A stretch of DNA of 22,025 nt, taken from positions 1-22,025 of the forward strand of contig DAOUPU010000020.1 in assembly GCA_030625995.1 (NCBI GenBank), written 5' to 3'. The DNA is from Flavobacteriaceae bacterium (GTDB taxonomy: Bacteria > Bacteroidota > Bacteroidia > Flavobacteriales > Flavobacteriaceae). The stretch's first letter is position 1, and every line of letters starts with the position of its first letter. This document shows, piece after piece, positions 14,581-22,025 of this stretch. Below the pieces are notes generated by a model. It saw only the letters and a list, made by a program, of their open reading frames with translations, was not told where the DNA came from and made no database searches. The translations under genes were made by a program, and so were the position numbers.

Positions 14581-16734
14581 CTACTCTACGATCTTATAGT
14601 ACCTTGCCATCCAATAGGGTAATAAGTATTCGTCACCAGCCAGCCTGCTAAAGCCTCCTCCTCCCTGATCAAGAGTAAAAGGATTGGTATTATGCCGATG
14701 CATTTCCCTTTCTCCCGGATATAATAATTTAGTAGTAGTTTGTCCCCTGTAATTTTCAGGCAAGAATTCCAGATCTTTTCTATGTGAGTTCTTAGTAGAA
14801 TATCTATCGAGATCATAATTAAATTCCCTTAAAAAAAATATAGTCGATTCGACATCAATGTCACCACTTACGGCATAAGTTAACATTTCCCAAAGACCAT
14901 CTTTTTCCGGACGTTCCATTTCCCAATGTTCACGGGTAACTTCAACATATTTTTGTTTTAATTCGTTGTTGAATGCATATTTATATAATACATAGTAGGT
15001 AATAAATGACATTTCATCATCCGAATGATTCCAGGAATCGCCCATGATATCACCCATATGATTATAATCCAAGGTTTTACGCATATCCTTCATAGGCGCC
15101 ATAATATTATCCAAGTAACCATATTCATCCATCATTTTGAATGCCTCGGTTTTATAAATTTCTTTTCCGGTTAGATCAAATGCCAACTGAAGTCCTGCGA
15201 TTAAATGTGCACTATTAAGTTTCCTATCGGAAACATAGAGCGGGTACCAGTTTACATATTCCGGATTCCAGCGACCCCATCGGGTTGGTTTTCCATCTAC
15301 ATCAACAAAATAATAATCATTCTCAATAATATGGGTCATGATCGCATCGATGAAATTCGCAATCCTTTGTTTTTCTTCCTTTGTCTTTACGATAAACTCA
15401 TCCATTACGGAAGCGACAAACAAGTATGCGATATATTCATCTGTACTCGTAGTGCCTTTCCAATCCCATTCTTCTTCCTGAGAAGGTCTCCAGGCATCTC
15501 CATATTCTAAAATTCCCCTTCTTTCAAAAGTTCTTGAAGGAAAGCCTTTTAAAGGATTTACAGTTAATAACCTTTCAAAAGACTCAAAAGTTTCCCATAC
15601 ATATCTTTTTGCAATGGCCTCTCCTGTAGTGGCATATCTAAATGCCTGACTACCCAGGTAAAGTGATGTCCATAGACCATCATTATCATTATCTTGCGAA
15701 TTTGCAGATTTCAAATCTCCGGGAACTTTATATCTTATTTCATTCACCCAACCAAAACGCATATGATATTTTCGAATATCGTTCTGAAACTTTTCTGTTT
15801 TATCGGCAAGCGTTTGTGTAATATATTTCACTTTATTCAAACCTGTTGAAGTAAGAAAATAAATATTTCCCTGGCTATCGTTAGCGATGTCAATTATATC
15901 ATTATTGTCGAGCCATCGTCCACCCGCAAAATATCTGTATCCATCCGTTTCTTTTAAGAAAGCTCCGTTGTCAGACCCAAACCAAAGCTGCGTTCCTACT
16001 TTCCTAATATCAGTAATATTTGGAACAGGAAGTATATTGTTTTTTTCTAAAATACTTCCACCATCATAGATGTTAACACTATAATATCCATCTATAGTTC
16101 CAACAAATATTTCGTTGGGTGTAAAAGTAATTGCGGTTAGATCTTGGCCCTCATGCAATACTTTCCAATCTCCATTTTCCAGTCTGTAAATTGCCTGAGT
16201 GGTTAGATAATAAAACATTTTATTATATACATAAGCCTCGACGAGTTCCCCTTTTGGCAATTTAAGGTCCGAGATCTTTTTAGTTCTTTGATAAAGTGCC
16301 GCCTTTTTATCTCCTATCAATAAAACCTCGTCTTCTTTATTTACCAACAGTCGTTGGTATTTATTCTTTGGGAAGTATTCATAAATGGTTCCCGCATGTG
16401 CATTGGTCAAAAATTCATCGGCATACAGATAATACAAATATCCTGTTCCTTCCTGTACTGTAATATCTACCGGTATTTTAGTAGCTAAGAGTCGGTAGAA
16501 TAAATCCTTAGAAAGTTCATTTTCGTTATAATCTCTATATAGTCCCTTGTCAGTTAATACATATACGATCTCGTTATAATCAACAACAACCTTTTTCATT
16601 TTTGCGCCTTTCAACTCATCAGATAGAATGTACTTTACAGAAGTGGCTTGCTTAAATGGAGCATCAATTACCTGTGCTAATAAGCCCGTGGTAATTAAAC
16701 ACATGGATAAAAATAAACTTATTCTTTTTTTCAT
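14581..16734 (-). CDS. Secreted beta-propeller plus alpha/alpha-toroid protein of unknown function
   Basis: A 717-residue protein with a signal peptide (MKKRISLFLSMCLITTGLLA, cleavage likely before Gln21). Residues ~25-305 show repeated four-stranded-blade patterns resembling regulator-type propellers (KVGTQLWFGSDNGAFLKETD; DSQGNIYFLTSTGLNKV; NEIFVGTIDGYYSVN). From about 310 to 717 the protein looks all-helical with glycine/aromatic loops typical of six-hairpin alpha/alpha-toroids: DNDNDGLWTSLYLGSQAF near 345, then FPSRTFERRGILEYGDAW, TSTDEYIAYLFVASVM, WNHSDDEMSFITYYVLYKYA, and a His-rich end (GEREMHRHNTNPF). Toroids of this kind are common among polysaccharide lyases and glycosidases, so an enzyme acting on the same glycan is plausible, but no known family is recognised and no catalytic residue can be assigned. 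It stands alone on the minus strand with spacers of more than 200 bases on either side. Confidence 0.7.
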   Translation of the reverse strand: MKKRISLFLSMCLITTGLLAQVIDAPFKQATSVKYILSDELKGAKMKKVVVDYNEIVYVLTDKGLYRDYNENELSKDLFYRLLATKIPVDITVQEGTGYLYYLYADEFLTNAHAGTIYEYFPKNKYQRLLVNKEDEVLLIGDKKAALYQRTKKISDLKLPKGELVEAYVYNKMFYYLTTQAIYRLENGDWKVLHEGQDLTAITFTPNEIFVGTIDGYYSVNIYDGGSILEKNNILPVPNITDIRKVGTQLWFGSDNGAFLKETDGYRYFAGGRWLDNNDIIDIANDSQGNIYFLTSTGLNKVKYITQTLADKTEKFQNDIRKYHMRFGWVNEIRYKVPGDLKSANSQDNDNDGLWTSLYLGSQAFRYATTGEAIAKRYVWETFESFERLLTVNPLKGFPSRTFERRGILEYGDAWRPSQEEEWDWKGTTSTDEYIAYLFVASVMDEFIVKTKEEKQRIANFIDAIMTHIIENDYYFVDVDGKPTRWGRWNPEYVNWYPLYVSDRKLNSAHLIAGLQLAFDLTGKEIYKTEAFKMMDEYGYLDNIMAPMKDMRKTLDYNHMGDIMGDSWNHSDDEMSFITYYVLYKYAFNNELKQKYVEVTREHWEMERPEKDGLWEMLTYAVSGDIDVESTIFFLREFNYDLDRYSTKNSHRKDLEFLPENYRGQTTTKLLYPGEREMHRHNTNPFTLDQGGGGFSRLAGDEYLLPYWMARYYKIVE

Positions 16735-16777
16735 GATTTAATATTTAAGAACGAATAAAAATGTAAAATAATTTCCC

Positions 16778-16785
16778 CAAATTTA
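16778..16785 (-). promoter_or_regulatory. Candidate -7 box (TAAATTTG) for the propeller/toroid gene
   Basis: On the minus strand TAAATTTG matches the TAnnTTTG consensus and ends 43 bases before the start codon at 16734, a normal 5' UTR length. A TTG lies only 13 bases upstream, shorter than the usual -33 spacing, so the site is tentative. Confidence 0.35.
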
Positions 16786-16878
16786 CTGGGTACCGGAACA
16801 ATACACTATAGATATTTTATTAATATCATATTGTTTTTTACCCTTATTTTGGTTTTTAACTTTTATAATTACTTTTTA

Positions 16879-16983
16879 CTATTTCTTGCATAAATCGCAG
16901 ATCTGGTTGTCAGGTTCTTTTGATTTCGCAGGCTTTCCTTTACATGAAATAGTAAGCAGAAAGATTAAGCGGCGTTGTCTCAT
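16879..16983 (-). CDS. Possible 34-residue lipoprotein (small ORF)
   Basis: An ATG-to-TAG frame encodes a basic n-region (MRQRR), a short hydrophobic core (LIFLLTI), a lipobox-like TIS|C (Cys14), and then a lysine/proline-rich polar tail ending in ICDLCKK with a CxxC pair. AAGGAA lies directly before the ATG as a weak ribosome-binding site. The composition is protein-like and fits a mini-lipoprotein, but the hydrophobic core is short and 34 residues can arise by chance. It could also be the remnant of a longer decayed gene. It lies between the esterase and propeller genes on the same strand. I do not recognise a family. Confidence 0.3.
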   Translation of the reverse strand: MRQRRLIFLLTISCKGKPAKSKEPDNQICDLCKK

Positions 16984-17133
16984 TTCCTTGTCAATAAATT
17001 ACAAATTAACTCATTTTTTATTCACGCAGATTTCTCATTGCCATCATTCTTAAATGTAAATCAGTTGTTCGACTTTCGTATTGACCTTCGATTTTTGACT
17101 TTTCCCTTTTCTCTTTTATCTTTTAATTCATTT

Positions 17134-19161
17134 CTATTTCTTACCATAGGTCTTTCCTTTCCAGTCATCCGTGCGAAAAGGGGAAGCGGGTAATCCTGCA
17201 CCATTGTACAAATTGCAAACAGGATTTGATGCCCATGCATATCTTACGGCAACGGGTTTTTTAATGTTGGTATTCCACACAATTATTACCTCTCCTCTTA
17301 TTTCAGCCTTTGCCCAAACAAACTTTTTATCCTCTCCGGCTATTGCGAACCCTTTGAGTTCATTATCTTCCTTGATTTTTAAACCCCCATTCGTATTATT
17401 GAATTGTAAATTTATTTTGCTACCATCTACTTTCATGGATTTATACATAGGCCCGGAATATGGTATATCCTTTTTATAAACCTTAGCCAAAGCATTTAAT
17501 GCTAGTCGCTTGCCAACATCCTGTTTATTTTTGGGATGGATATCTTTTGCATCTCCAATATCTATAGTTACAGCCATTCCAGTATTGGGTAATTCTAAGG
17601 CCATACTTTGCGCTTCTCTTAATTCGGCCCATGAGTCATCAACCGGTTGATCATTGACATCTTTAAAATTGGCAAGCTGAACGAATAAAAAGGGAAAATC
17701 ACCAATATTCCACGCACTCCGCCAATCATTGATAAAGGATTTAAAAAGAGTTCTATATTGATAAGCACGTTCTGCATTTGATTCTCCCTGATACCATATC
17801 GCTCCTTTTATTCCGAACGGTATAATTGGATTTATCATTGCATTGTACAATACAGTAGGACGATTAGCACCTGAATTTACTGTTGGTTTTACAGGTAATT
17901 TACGAACATCTATTTTGACGGGATCAATCTTATATTTCCAGTTTCCAACTAAAGAAATGATATCCTCATTGTTGGACAATTTCATCTTTTTTGCAGGTCC
18001 GTATATTCCGCCATTATTTCCTATGTCCAGAACTTCAATAACAATTTTATTTTCTCCTACTTTAACCAGTGAACTTGGTATTTTATATTCTCTAAGTTCA
18101 GAAACATCTGTACCTCTCCCTATTTTTTTTCCATTAAACCAGGTGATATCATAATCATTGATCTTCCCTAAAGAAAGCATCAGATCCTGACCTTTCCAGC
18201 TTTTTGGAATAGTTATAGTTTTACTAAACCAAACAACACCATCATATTCTAATCCTGTTTGTTCCCATGTCGTAGGAAGTTGCATCGTTTTCCACAGCTC
18301 TGTATTGTAATCAGGACTTTGAAAACCATGATCAAAAGTGCCTTTATCTCCTAATATTTGTTCAATCTTATCAGGCCACTCGTTCAATCTCTTCTTAATG
18401 GCAGCAGTTTTCTCTTCATCTGTGCTGGTATCAATAGTCAAACTTTCTACTAGATCTGTAAACTCCGGAAACTGTTTTAATGTTTTTCCACTTGTCCAGG
18501 CTTCAACTAAAGTACCTCCCCAGGCAGTTTCAATTAAGCCTATTGGAACATTTAACTCGCTTTGTAAGTGACGCCCAAAAAAATAGGCCACTGCAGAAAA
18601 TTCCGGAACAGATTCCGGGGAACATTCTTTCCATCCATCACTTTCCAAATTTTCCTGAGGGGTTTCAGCCATTTTTTTATCTACTATAAACAATCTGATA
18701 TCAGGGTAACTAGCATTTGCTACTTCCTCTTTGTCATTGTTTATTTTTCCCCAACTTGCGGATACTGCCATTTCCATATTAGACTGTCCCGAACAAATCC
18801 AAACTTCACCAACCAATACATTTTTAATTACCTGTGTTTGCTCTCCATGAATTATTAATTGATAGGGACCCCCAGCCGGAACTGCAGGTAAATTTACTTG
18901 CCATTTTCCATCTCCATCAACTGTGCCTTTTTTTTCTTTTCCATGAAACTCAACAACAACCTCACCTCCAGGTGTTGCAGTACCCCAAATTGGAATATCC
19001 TGTTTCTGTTGCAATACCATATTATTTGAAAATAACGGATGTAATTCAATATTTTGGGCCGGAGGAATCGCTTCCTTACAACCTAAGAGCAGGATAAAGA
19101 AAATAACGAAATAAAGTGGCTTTGTAATAATGGACATTCTAGAATTTCTAATGTTTTTCAT
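17134..19161 (-). CDS. Sialate-O-acetylesterase-like SGNH esterase, lipoprotein
   Basis: A 675-residue lipoprotein: the hydrophobic signal ends in LLLG|C (Cys28). Met9 (19137) is an alternative start that keeps the lipobox. The N-terminal beta-domain (about 35-115; HPLFSNNMVLQQKQDIPIWG) is typical of the SASA/DUF303 family. The catalytic core has GEVWICSGQSNME (118-130; nucleophile Ser127), WYQGESNAE (Gln458-Gly-Glu-Ser-Asn) and the acid/His motif DIHPKNKQ (Asp540, His542). A beta-sandwich insertion (about 275-395; GVVWFSKTITIP, ITWFNGKKIGRGTD) splits the core, as in many Bacteroidota members, and resembles a sugar-binding jelly roll. The family removes O-acetyl groups from sialic acids or from plant and algal glycans. 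With rhamnosidases around it, acetyl removal from a rhamnose-containing polymer is more likely here than sialate processing. It follows the GH78 gene by 146 bases on the same strand. Confidence 0.9.
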   Translation of the reverse strand: MKNIRNSRMSIITKPLYFVIFFILLLGCKEAIPPAQNIELHPLFSNNMVLQQKQDIPIWGTATPGGEVVVEFHGKEKKGTVDGDGKWQVNLPAVPAGGPYQLIIHGEQTQVIKNVLVGEVWICSGQSNMEMAVSASWGKINNDKEEVANASYPDIRLFIVDKKMAETPQENLESDGWKECSPESVPEFSAVAYFFGRHLQSELNVPIGLIETAWGGTLVEAWTSGKTLKQFPEFTDLVESLTIDTSTDEEKTAAIKKRLNEWPDKIEQILGDKGTFDHGFQSPDYNTELWKTMQLPTTWEQTGLEYDGVVWFSKTITIPKSWKGQDLMLSLGKINDYDITWFNGKKIGRGTDVSELREYKIPSSLVKVGENKIVIEVLDIGNNGGIYGPAKKMKLSNNEDIISLVGNWKYKIDPVKIDVRKLPVKPTVNSGANRPTVLYNAMINPIIPFGIKGAIWYQGESNAERAYQYRTLFKSFINDWRSAWNIGDFPFLFVQLANFKDVNDQPVDDSWAELREAQSMALELPNTGMAVTIDIGDAKDIHPKNKQDVGKRLALNALAKVYKKDIPYSGPMYKSMKVDGSKINLQFNNTNGGLKIKEDNELKGFAIAGEDKKFVWAKAEIRGEVIIVWNTNIKKPVAVRYAWASNPVCNLYNGAGLPASPFRTDDWKGKTYGKK

Positions 19162-19276
19162 TATGGTATTTTTAAATTATTATATGTTAAGTTCCAAAAC
19201 TCTAAATTAACTTTTTAATGATGTAAAGACGACAGGAATATTGATTAATCCTATTCAATAATTAACCTTTTTATTT

Positions 19277-19324
19277 ACTCATCGGATGACTATACTCAGA
19301 ACGGTTATTAGTCATCTGATGAGT
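19277..19324 (-). promoter_or_regulatory. 16-bp stem hairpin overlapping the GH78 stop codon
   Basis: The plus-strand arms ACTCATCGGATGACTA (19277-19292) and TAGTCATCTGATGAGT (19309-19324) are reverse complements except for one mismatch, which would be a tolerated wobble pair in one RNA strand. The spacer is 16 bases. One arm contains the last GH78 codons and most of its stop codon. The minus-strand transcript continues with an A-rich, not U-rich, sequence, so it is not a standard intrinsic terminator. It may stabilise the GH78 mRNA 3' end or partly separate GH78 from the esterase gene. Confidence 0.6.
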
Positions 19325-22025
19325 AGTCGAACATATCTGCAGGAATATGCTGCTTTTCGGTCTGAGGCCCCTCATAAAGAAGTTCTAACCCTTTTCCGCC
19401 ACCTGCCTGAAAATACTCCAGCCTGATTTTATGTTTCCCTTTTCTTAGAAATTGTTTACCTGAAATTTCTATAAAGCCATGAGCTCCATCAGCATCTACA
19501 ATTTCTCTATTATCGATCCATAATTTACTGCCGTCATTGGAACGGAGAAAAAAGGTATAGATCCCGTCATGTTTTATTTCTATCCCACCGGTAAATACTA
19601 TTCCAAACTGATTGCCAAGTTCCTTAAACTCATTGAGATCCACATTATACACTTTCCCGGTTCTTACTGGTTTTAATTTATTAAAATAGGGAAGCTTATA
19701 CCAGGATCCGACATAATATTTATATCCAAGCCCATTTTTAAGAGAATCGATAAAAACGATTTTATTGGTCTTTGTAAATCCTTCATTTTGAACCCCTCTA
19801 AATACTTTTGCCTTAATGACTGCACTATTACTAAGTAAAAATTTCTGACTGTACAAGTTTGAATTTTTATTGGGTTCACTTCCATCTAAGGTATATCTTA
19901 TTTCTGCATTTTTAGAATCCTGATAAATATTTACCCAAACAGAATCCGGCAAAAAAAGAGTGGAGTCAGGTGGATGAATTATGGGGATGGAAAGCATAGG
20001 TGATTTCATTAGATCTTCAATTTTATTGGATACAAATGTGTATTCCCCTGATGGAACATCATATTGCACTTTATTATCCACTAGCCCAATAAGAGAAATG
20101 CTATTATTATCCGTAATTATATTCTCTGCAACTTCCGCAGGAATATAAATGGAAGCTGTAGTATTTGCCGGAATACGTACCTTTAATTTGAAATCTCCAT
20201 TTTTTAATTCCCAATTACTTTGAATATCTCCATAAACAGAAGAATAAGTGGTGTTTACAAAATCCAGTTCATCAACCGGATTTGGTTTTATTATTATATG
20301 TTTGAATCCCGGGCTTTTAGGGTCTGGATTAATTCCGCCCAATCCCTGGTAAAACCAGGCAGTGACACTTCCAAACATTGGATGACTATGCGACTCGTTA
20401 CCTGTCCATGTTTCCCACAAGGTAGTGGCTCCTCTTTCAATATTGTAACCAAAACTCGGAAAATCCTTTCGGTTCATGATGGTATAAGCTAAATCCGGTC
20501 TTCCATAATTGGTGAGGACTTCTAACAGGTATGGTGTTCCCATCATTCCGGTATCAAAATGCCCTTTTGTTTTAACCTCAATATTTTCTACCAGAGTTTT
20601 AAAAACTCCATTGACAAATTTCTTTGGAACCATATTAAATGCAAGTGGAAATACGTTTGCCCCTTGCCTACCGATAGAATAGCTGAAGAGCTCAGAATTA
20701 AAATACCTGTCATGAAACGATTTTTTTATACGCTCCGCAAGCGCTAAATATGTCTTGGAATCTGATTCCTTTTTTAAAATACTAGCAATTTTTGCAATTA
20801 AAGCCAGGTTATAATAGTAGTAGGCAGAACTAACAAAGGAAGGAGGAATCTCTGTTACGGTTGGAGGTACCCATTCACCAAGTTGATTTTCAATTATCAA
20901 TCCATCGCTATCTGTCTGTGTTTTAAGATGTTCTACATAGTGCGTCATTCCCTGATAGTGGTTTTCAAGAAGACCTATATCTCCGTAATACAAATACATA
21001 TACCATGGAATAATAATATATGCAGAACCCCAAGGCGTGCCTCCCCCACCATTATGGTAAGGAACTGTATTTGGCACATATCCTGTCTCTTTATTTTGAG
21101 CATCTGCAATATCATTTAACCACTTCGTGTAAAAACTTTGCATATCGAAATTGTAGATTGCTGCCTGTGCAGCGATCTGACCATCTCCGGTGTAACCTCT
21201 GCGTTCTCGGTGTGGACAATCCGTTGGAACTCCCCCGTGCATGTTGTCTAATTGGGTTTTATTATAATCGCTTAAAATTCTATTAAATAGCTTATTGGAG
21301 GTTTCAAAATTTCCTGCCGACTCGACATCTGTATGAACCACCTGACCCTCTAAATTTTCAGCAGTTAAAACAGTTGAAGATCCCGAAACCTCAACATAAC
21401 GAAAAGAATGCCATGTAAATCGAGGTTCCCATTCTTCCATGCCTTCTCCCTTTAAAATGTACGTATCTGTCTGTTCGTAAGAATTGCCATTATCCTCATA
21501 AAAAGTCATCTTTATTTCAGTCCCTCTTTCGCCTTTAATTATAAGCTTAACCCAGCCGGAGAACATCGTACCAAAATCAAAGCGGGTTACATTTTCTTTT
21601 GGGACAGTTATGGCAACAGGTTGGATTGTTTTTATAACCTTATCCGGAGGCGACATTTGCGCTTGTAGTTTGCCTTCCGGAGCACGAACAGTTGTTGATG
21701 GTAGCCAATCCTTTTCATTAGCTTCCTTTGGATCCCAGATCTCACTTTCTAATCTCGCATCATAGATCTCACCATAATAGATATTATTACCTAAAATAGG
21801 ACCATTTCTATATTTCCAGCTTTCATCACTAATTATTGTTTGTTTCGAATCCCCTTGATCCTCTATCACCATTTGTGTAATAAAACGTGGAGTATCGTAG
21901 TACAATGGGAGGTATTCACTTCTTTCATTTTGAAAATACCAACCATTTCCCAGTAGAACAGTGATGGTGTTATTTCCTACCTGCAAAAAATTAGTTATAT
22001 CGAATGTTTCATACAGAACACGGGT
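19308..22025 (-). CDS. GH78 alpha-L-rhamnosidase with Fn3-associated and PA14 tail (5' partial)
   Basis: The frame is open to the right edge, so the N-terminus and signal peptide are missing; the TTG at 21986 is an internal Leu codon. The visible order is: the end of the N-terminal rhamnosidase domain (YETFDITNFLQVGNNTI, LGNGWYFQNE), the rhamnosidase beta-domain with FDFGTMFSGWVKL, the (alpha/alpha)6 catalytic domain, a C-terminal beta-domain (YGDIQSNWELKNG), an Fn3-associated repeat (IRYTLDGSEPN, about 19760-19995) and a PA14 domain (about 19326-19725; YTFFLRSNDGSKLWIDN). The expected general acid is the Glu of DCPHRERRGYTGD (codon 21204-21206) and the likely base is the Glu of GATTLWETWTG (codon 20412-20414). 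GH78 enzymes are inverting exo-alpha-L-rhamnosidases. The last two domains closely resemble those of the GH106 enzyme in this window. It heads the visible leftward run and probably acts on the same glycan in a different linkage. Confidence 0.93.
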   Translation of the reverse strand, partial: TRVLYETFDITNFLQVGNNTITVLLGNGWYFQNERSEYLPLYYDTPRFITQMVIEDQGDSKQTIISDESWKYRNGPILGNNIYYGEIYDARLESEIWDPKEANEKDWLPSTTVRAPEGKLQAQMSPPDKVIKTIQPVAITVPKENVTRFDFGTMFSGWVKLIIKGERGTEIKMTFYEDNGNSYEQTDTYILKGEGMEEWEPRFTWHSFRYVEVSGSSTVLTAENLEGQVVHTDVESAGNFETSNKLFNRILSDYNKTQLDNMHGGVPTDCPHRERRGYTGDGQIAAQAAIYNFDMQSFYTKWLNDIADAQNKETGYVPNTVPYHNGGGGTPWGSAYIIIPWYMYLYYGDIGLLENHYQGMTHYVEHLKTQTDSDGLIIENQLGEWVPPTVTEIPPSFVSSAYYYYNLALIAKIASILKKESDSKTYLALAERIKKSFHDRYFNSELFSYSIGRQGANVFPLAFNMVPKKFVNGVFKTLVENIEVKTKGHFDTGMMGTPYLLEVLTNYGRPDLAYTIMNRKDFPSFGYNIERGATTLWETWTGNESHSHPMFGSVTAWFYQGLGGINPDPKSPGFKHIIIKPNPVDELDFVNTTYSSVYGDIQSNWELKNGDFKLKVRIPANTTASIYIPAEVAENIITDNNSISLIGLVDNKVQYDVPSGEYTFVSNKIEDLMKSPMLSIPIIHPPDSTLFLPDSVWVNIYQDSKNAEIRYTLDGSEPNKNSNLYSQKFLLSNSAVIKAKVFRGVQNEGFTKTNKIVFIDSLKNGLGYKYYVGSWYKLPYFNKLKPVRTGKVYNVDLNEFKELGNQFGIVFTGGIEIKHDGIYTFFLRSNDGSKLWIDNREIVDADGAHGFIEISGKQFLRKGKHKIRLEYFQAGGGKGLELLYEGPQTEKQHIPADMFDYSSDD

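Larger units (their letters stand above)
16735..17133. other. 399-base AT-rich spacer between SASA-like and propeller genes
   Basis: This gap follows the esterase gene's stop and precedes the propeller gene's start on the minus strand. It contains a possible 34-residue ORF (16879-16983) and a promoter-like box (16778-16785), both annotated separately. The rest is AT-rich with pyrimidine-rich stretches near 17080-17130. I see no convincing hairpin terminator, repeat or RNA gene in it. Confidence 0.5.

Noticed and set aside
16975..17193. Plus-strand 72-residue ORF in the spacer
   Set aside because: Low-complexity Phe/Leu/Ser-rich composition from T-rich DNA, and it overlaps the 3' end of the esterase gene. 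No protein-like motif.
1..22025. Ulvan-degradation PUL
   Set aside because: GH78 and GH106 fit, but no ulvan lyase, GH105 or sulfatase is visible in 22 kb, so the claim is not supported here.

Overview
The window looks like part of a polysaccharide utilisation locus (PUL) from a low-GC member of the Bacteroidota, probably a flavobacterium-like or related environmental lineage. The evidence is several lipoprotein signal peptides on glycan-active enzymes, weak or absent Shine-Dalgarno sites, AT-rich spacers, TAnnTTTG-type promoter boxes, and the mix of families (GH106, GH78, GH92, sialate-O-acetylesterase-like esterase, lipoprotein FAD oxidoreductase). No SusC/SusD pair, sulfatase, tRNA, rRNA, transposase or CRISPR array is visible, so this is an internal slice of a larger locus, and both ends cut through genes.

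Layout. Bases 1-8284 read rightward: the 3' end of a large secreted protein of unassigned family, an exported alpha/beta-hydrolase esterase, a GH106 alpha-L-rhamnosidase lipoprotein with Fn3-associated and PA14 modules at its C-terminus, and a GH92 alpha-mannosidase lipoprotein. A strong hairpin lies between the two glycosidases. Bases 8285-8497 are a convergent junction holding a composite palindromic repeat with a terminator-like hairpin. Everything from 8498 to the right edge reads leftward. In transcription order these are: a 5'-truncated GH78 alpha-L-rhamnosidase carrying the same Fn3-associated/PA14 tail as the GH106 enzyme, a sialate-O-acetylesterase-like lipoprotein, a spacer with a possible 34-residue lipoprotein, a beta-propeller plus alpha/alpha-toroid protein of unknown function, two DUF1538 membrane proteins (the second frameshifted), a PII-like protein, a CBS-pair protein, a Tat-exported PHP metallohydrolase, and an FAD oxidoreductase lipoprotein.

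How it may work together. Two rhamnosidases from unrelated families, a GH92 enzyme and two esterases fit stepwise breakdown of an O-acylated glycan rich in L-rhamnose with alpha-mannose or a similar sugar. The lipoprotein flavoenzyme and the exported PHP protein may oxidise the glycan or remove decorations. The substrate is inferred, not shown.

The most unusual part is the four-gene block at 11960-14373: two paralogous DUF1538 membrane proteins plus PII-like and CBS-domain proteins. DUF1538 pairs have been described as two-subunit Na+(Li+,K+)/H+ antiporters (UmpAB). Here they come with two candidate nucleotide-sensing regulators and sit inside a glycan-degradation locus. One subunit carries a single-base frameshift at about 13426, which is either a very recent lesion or a sequence error.
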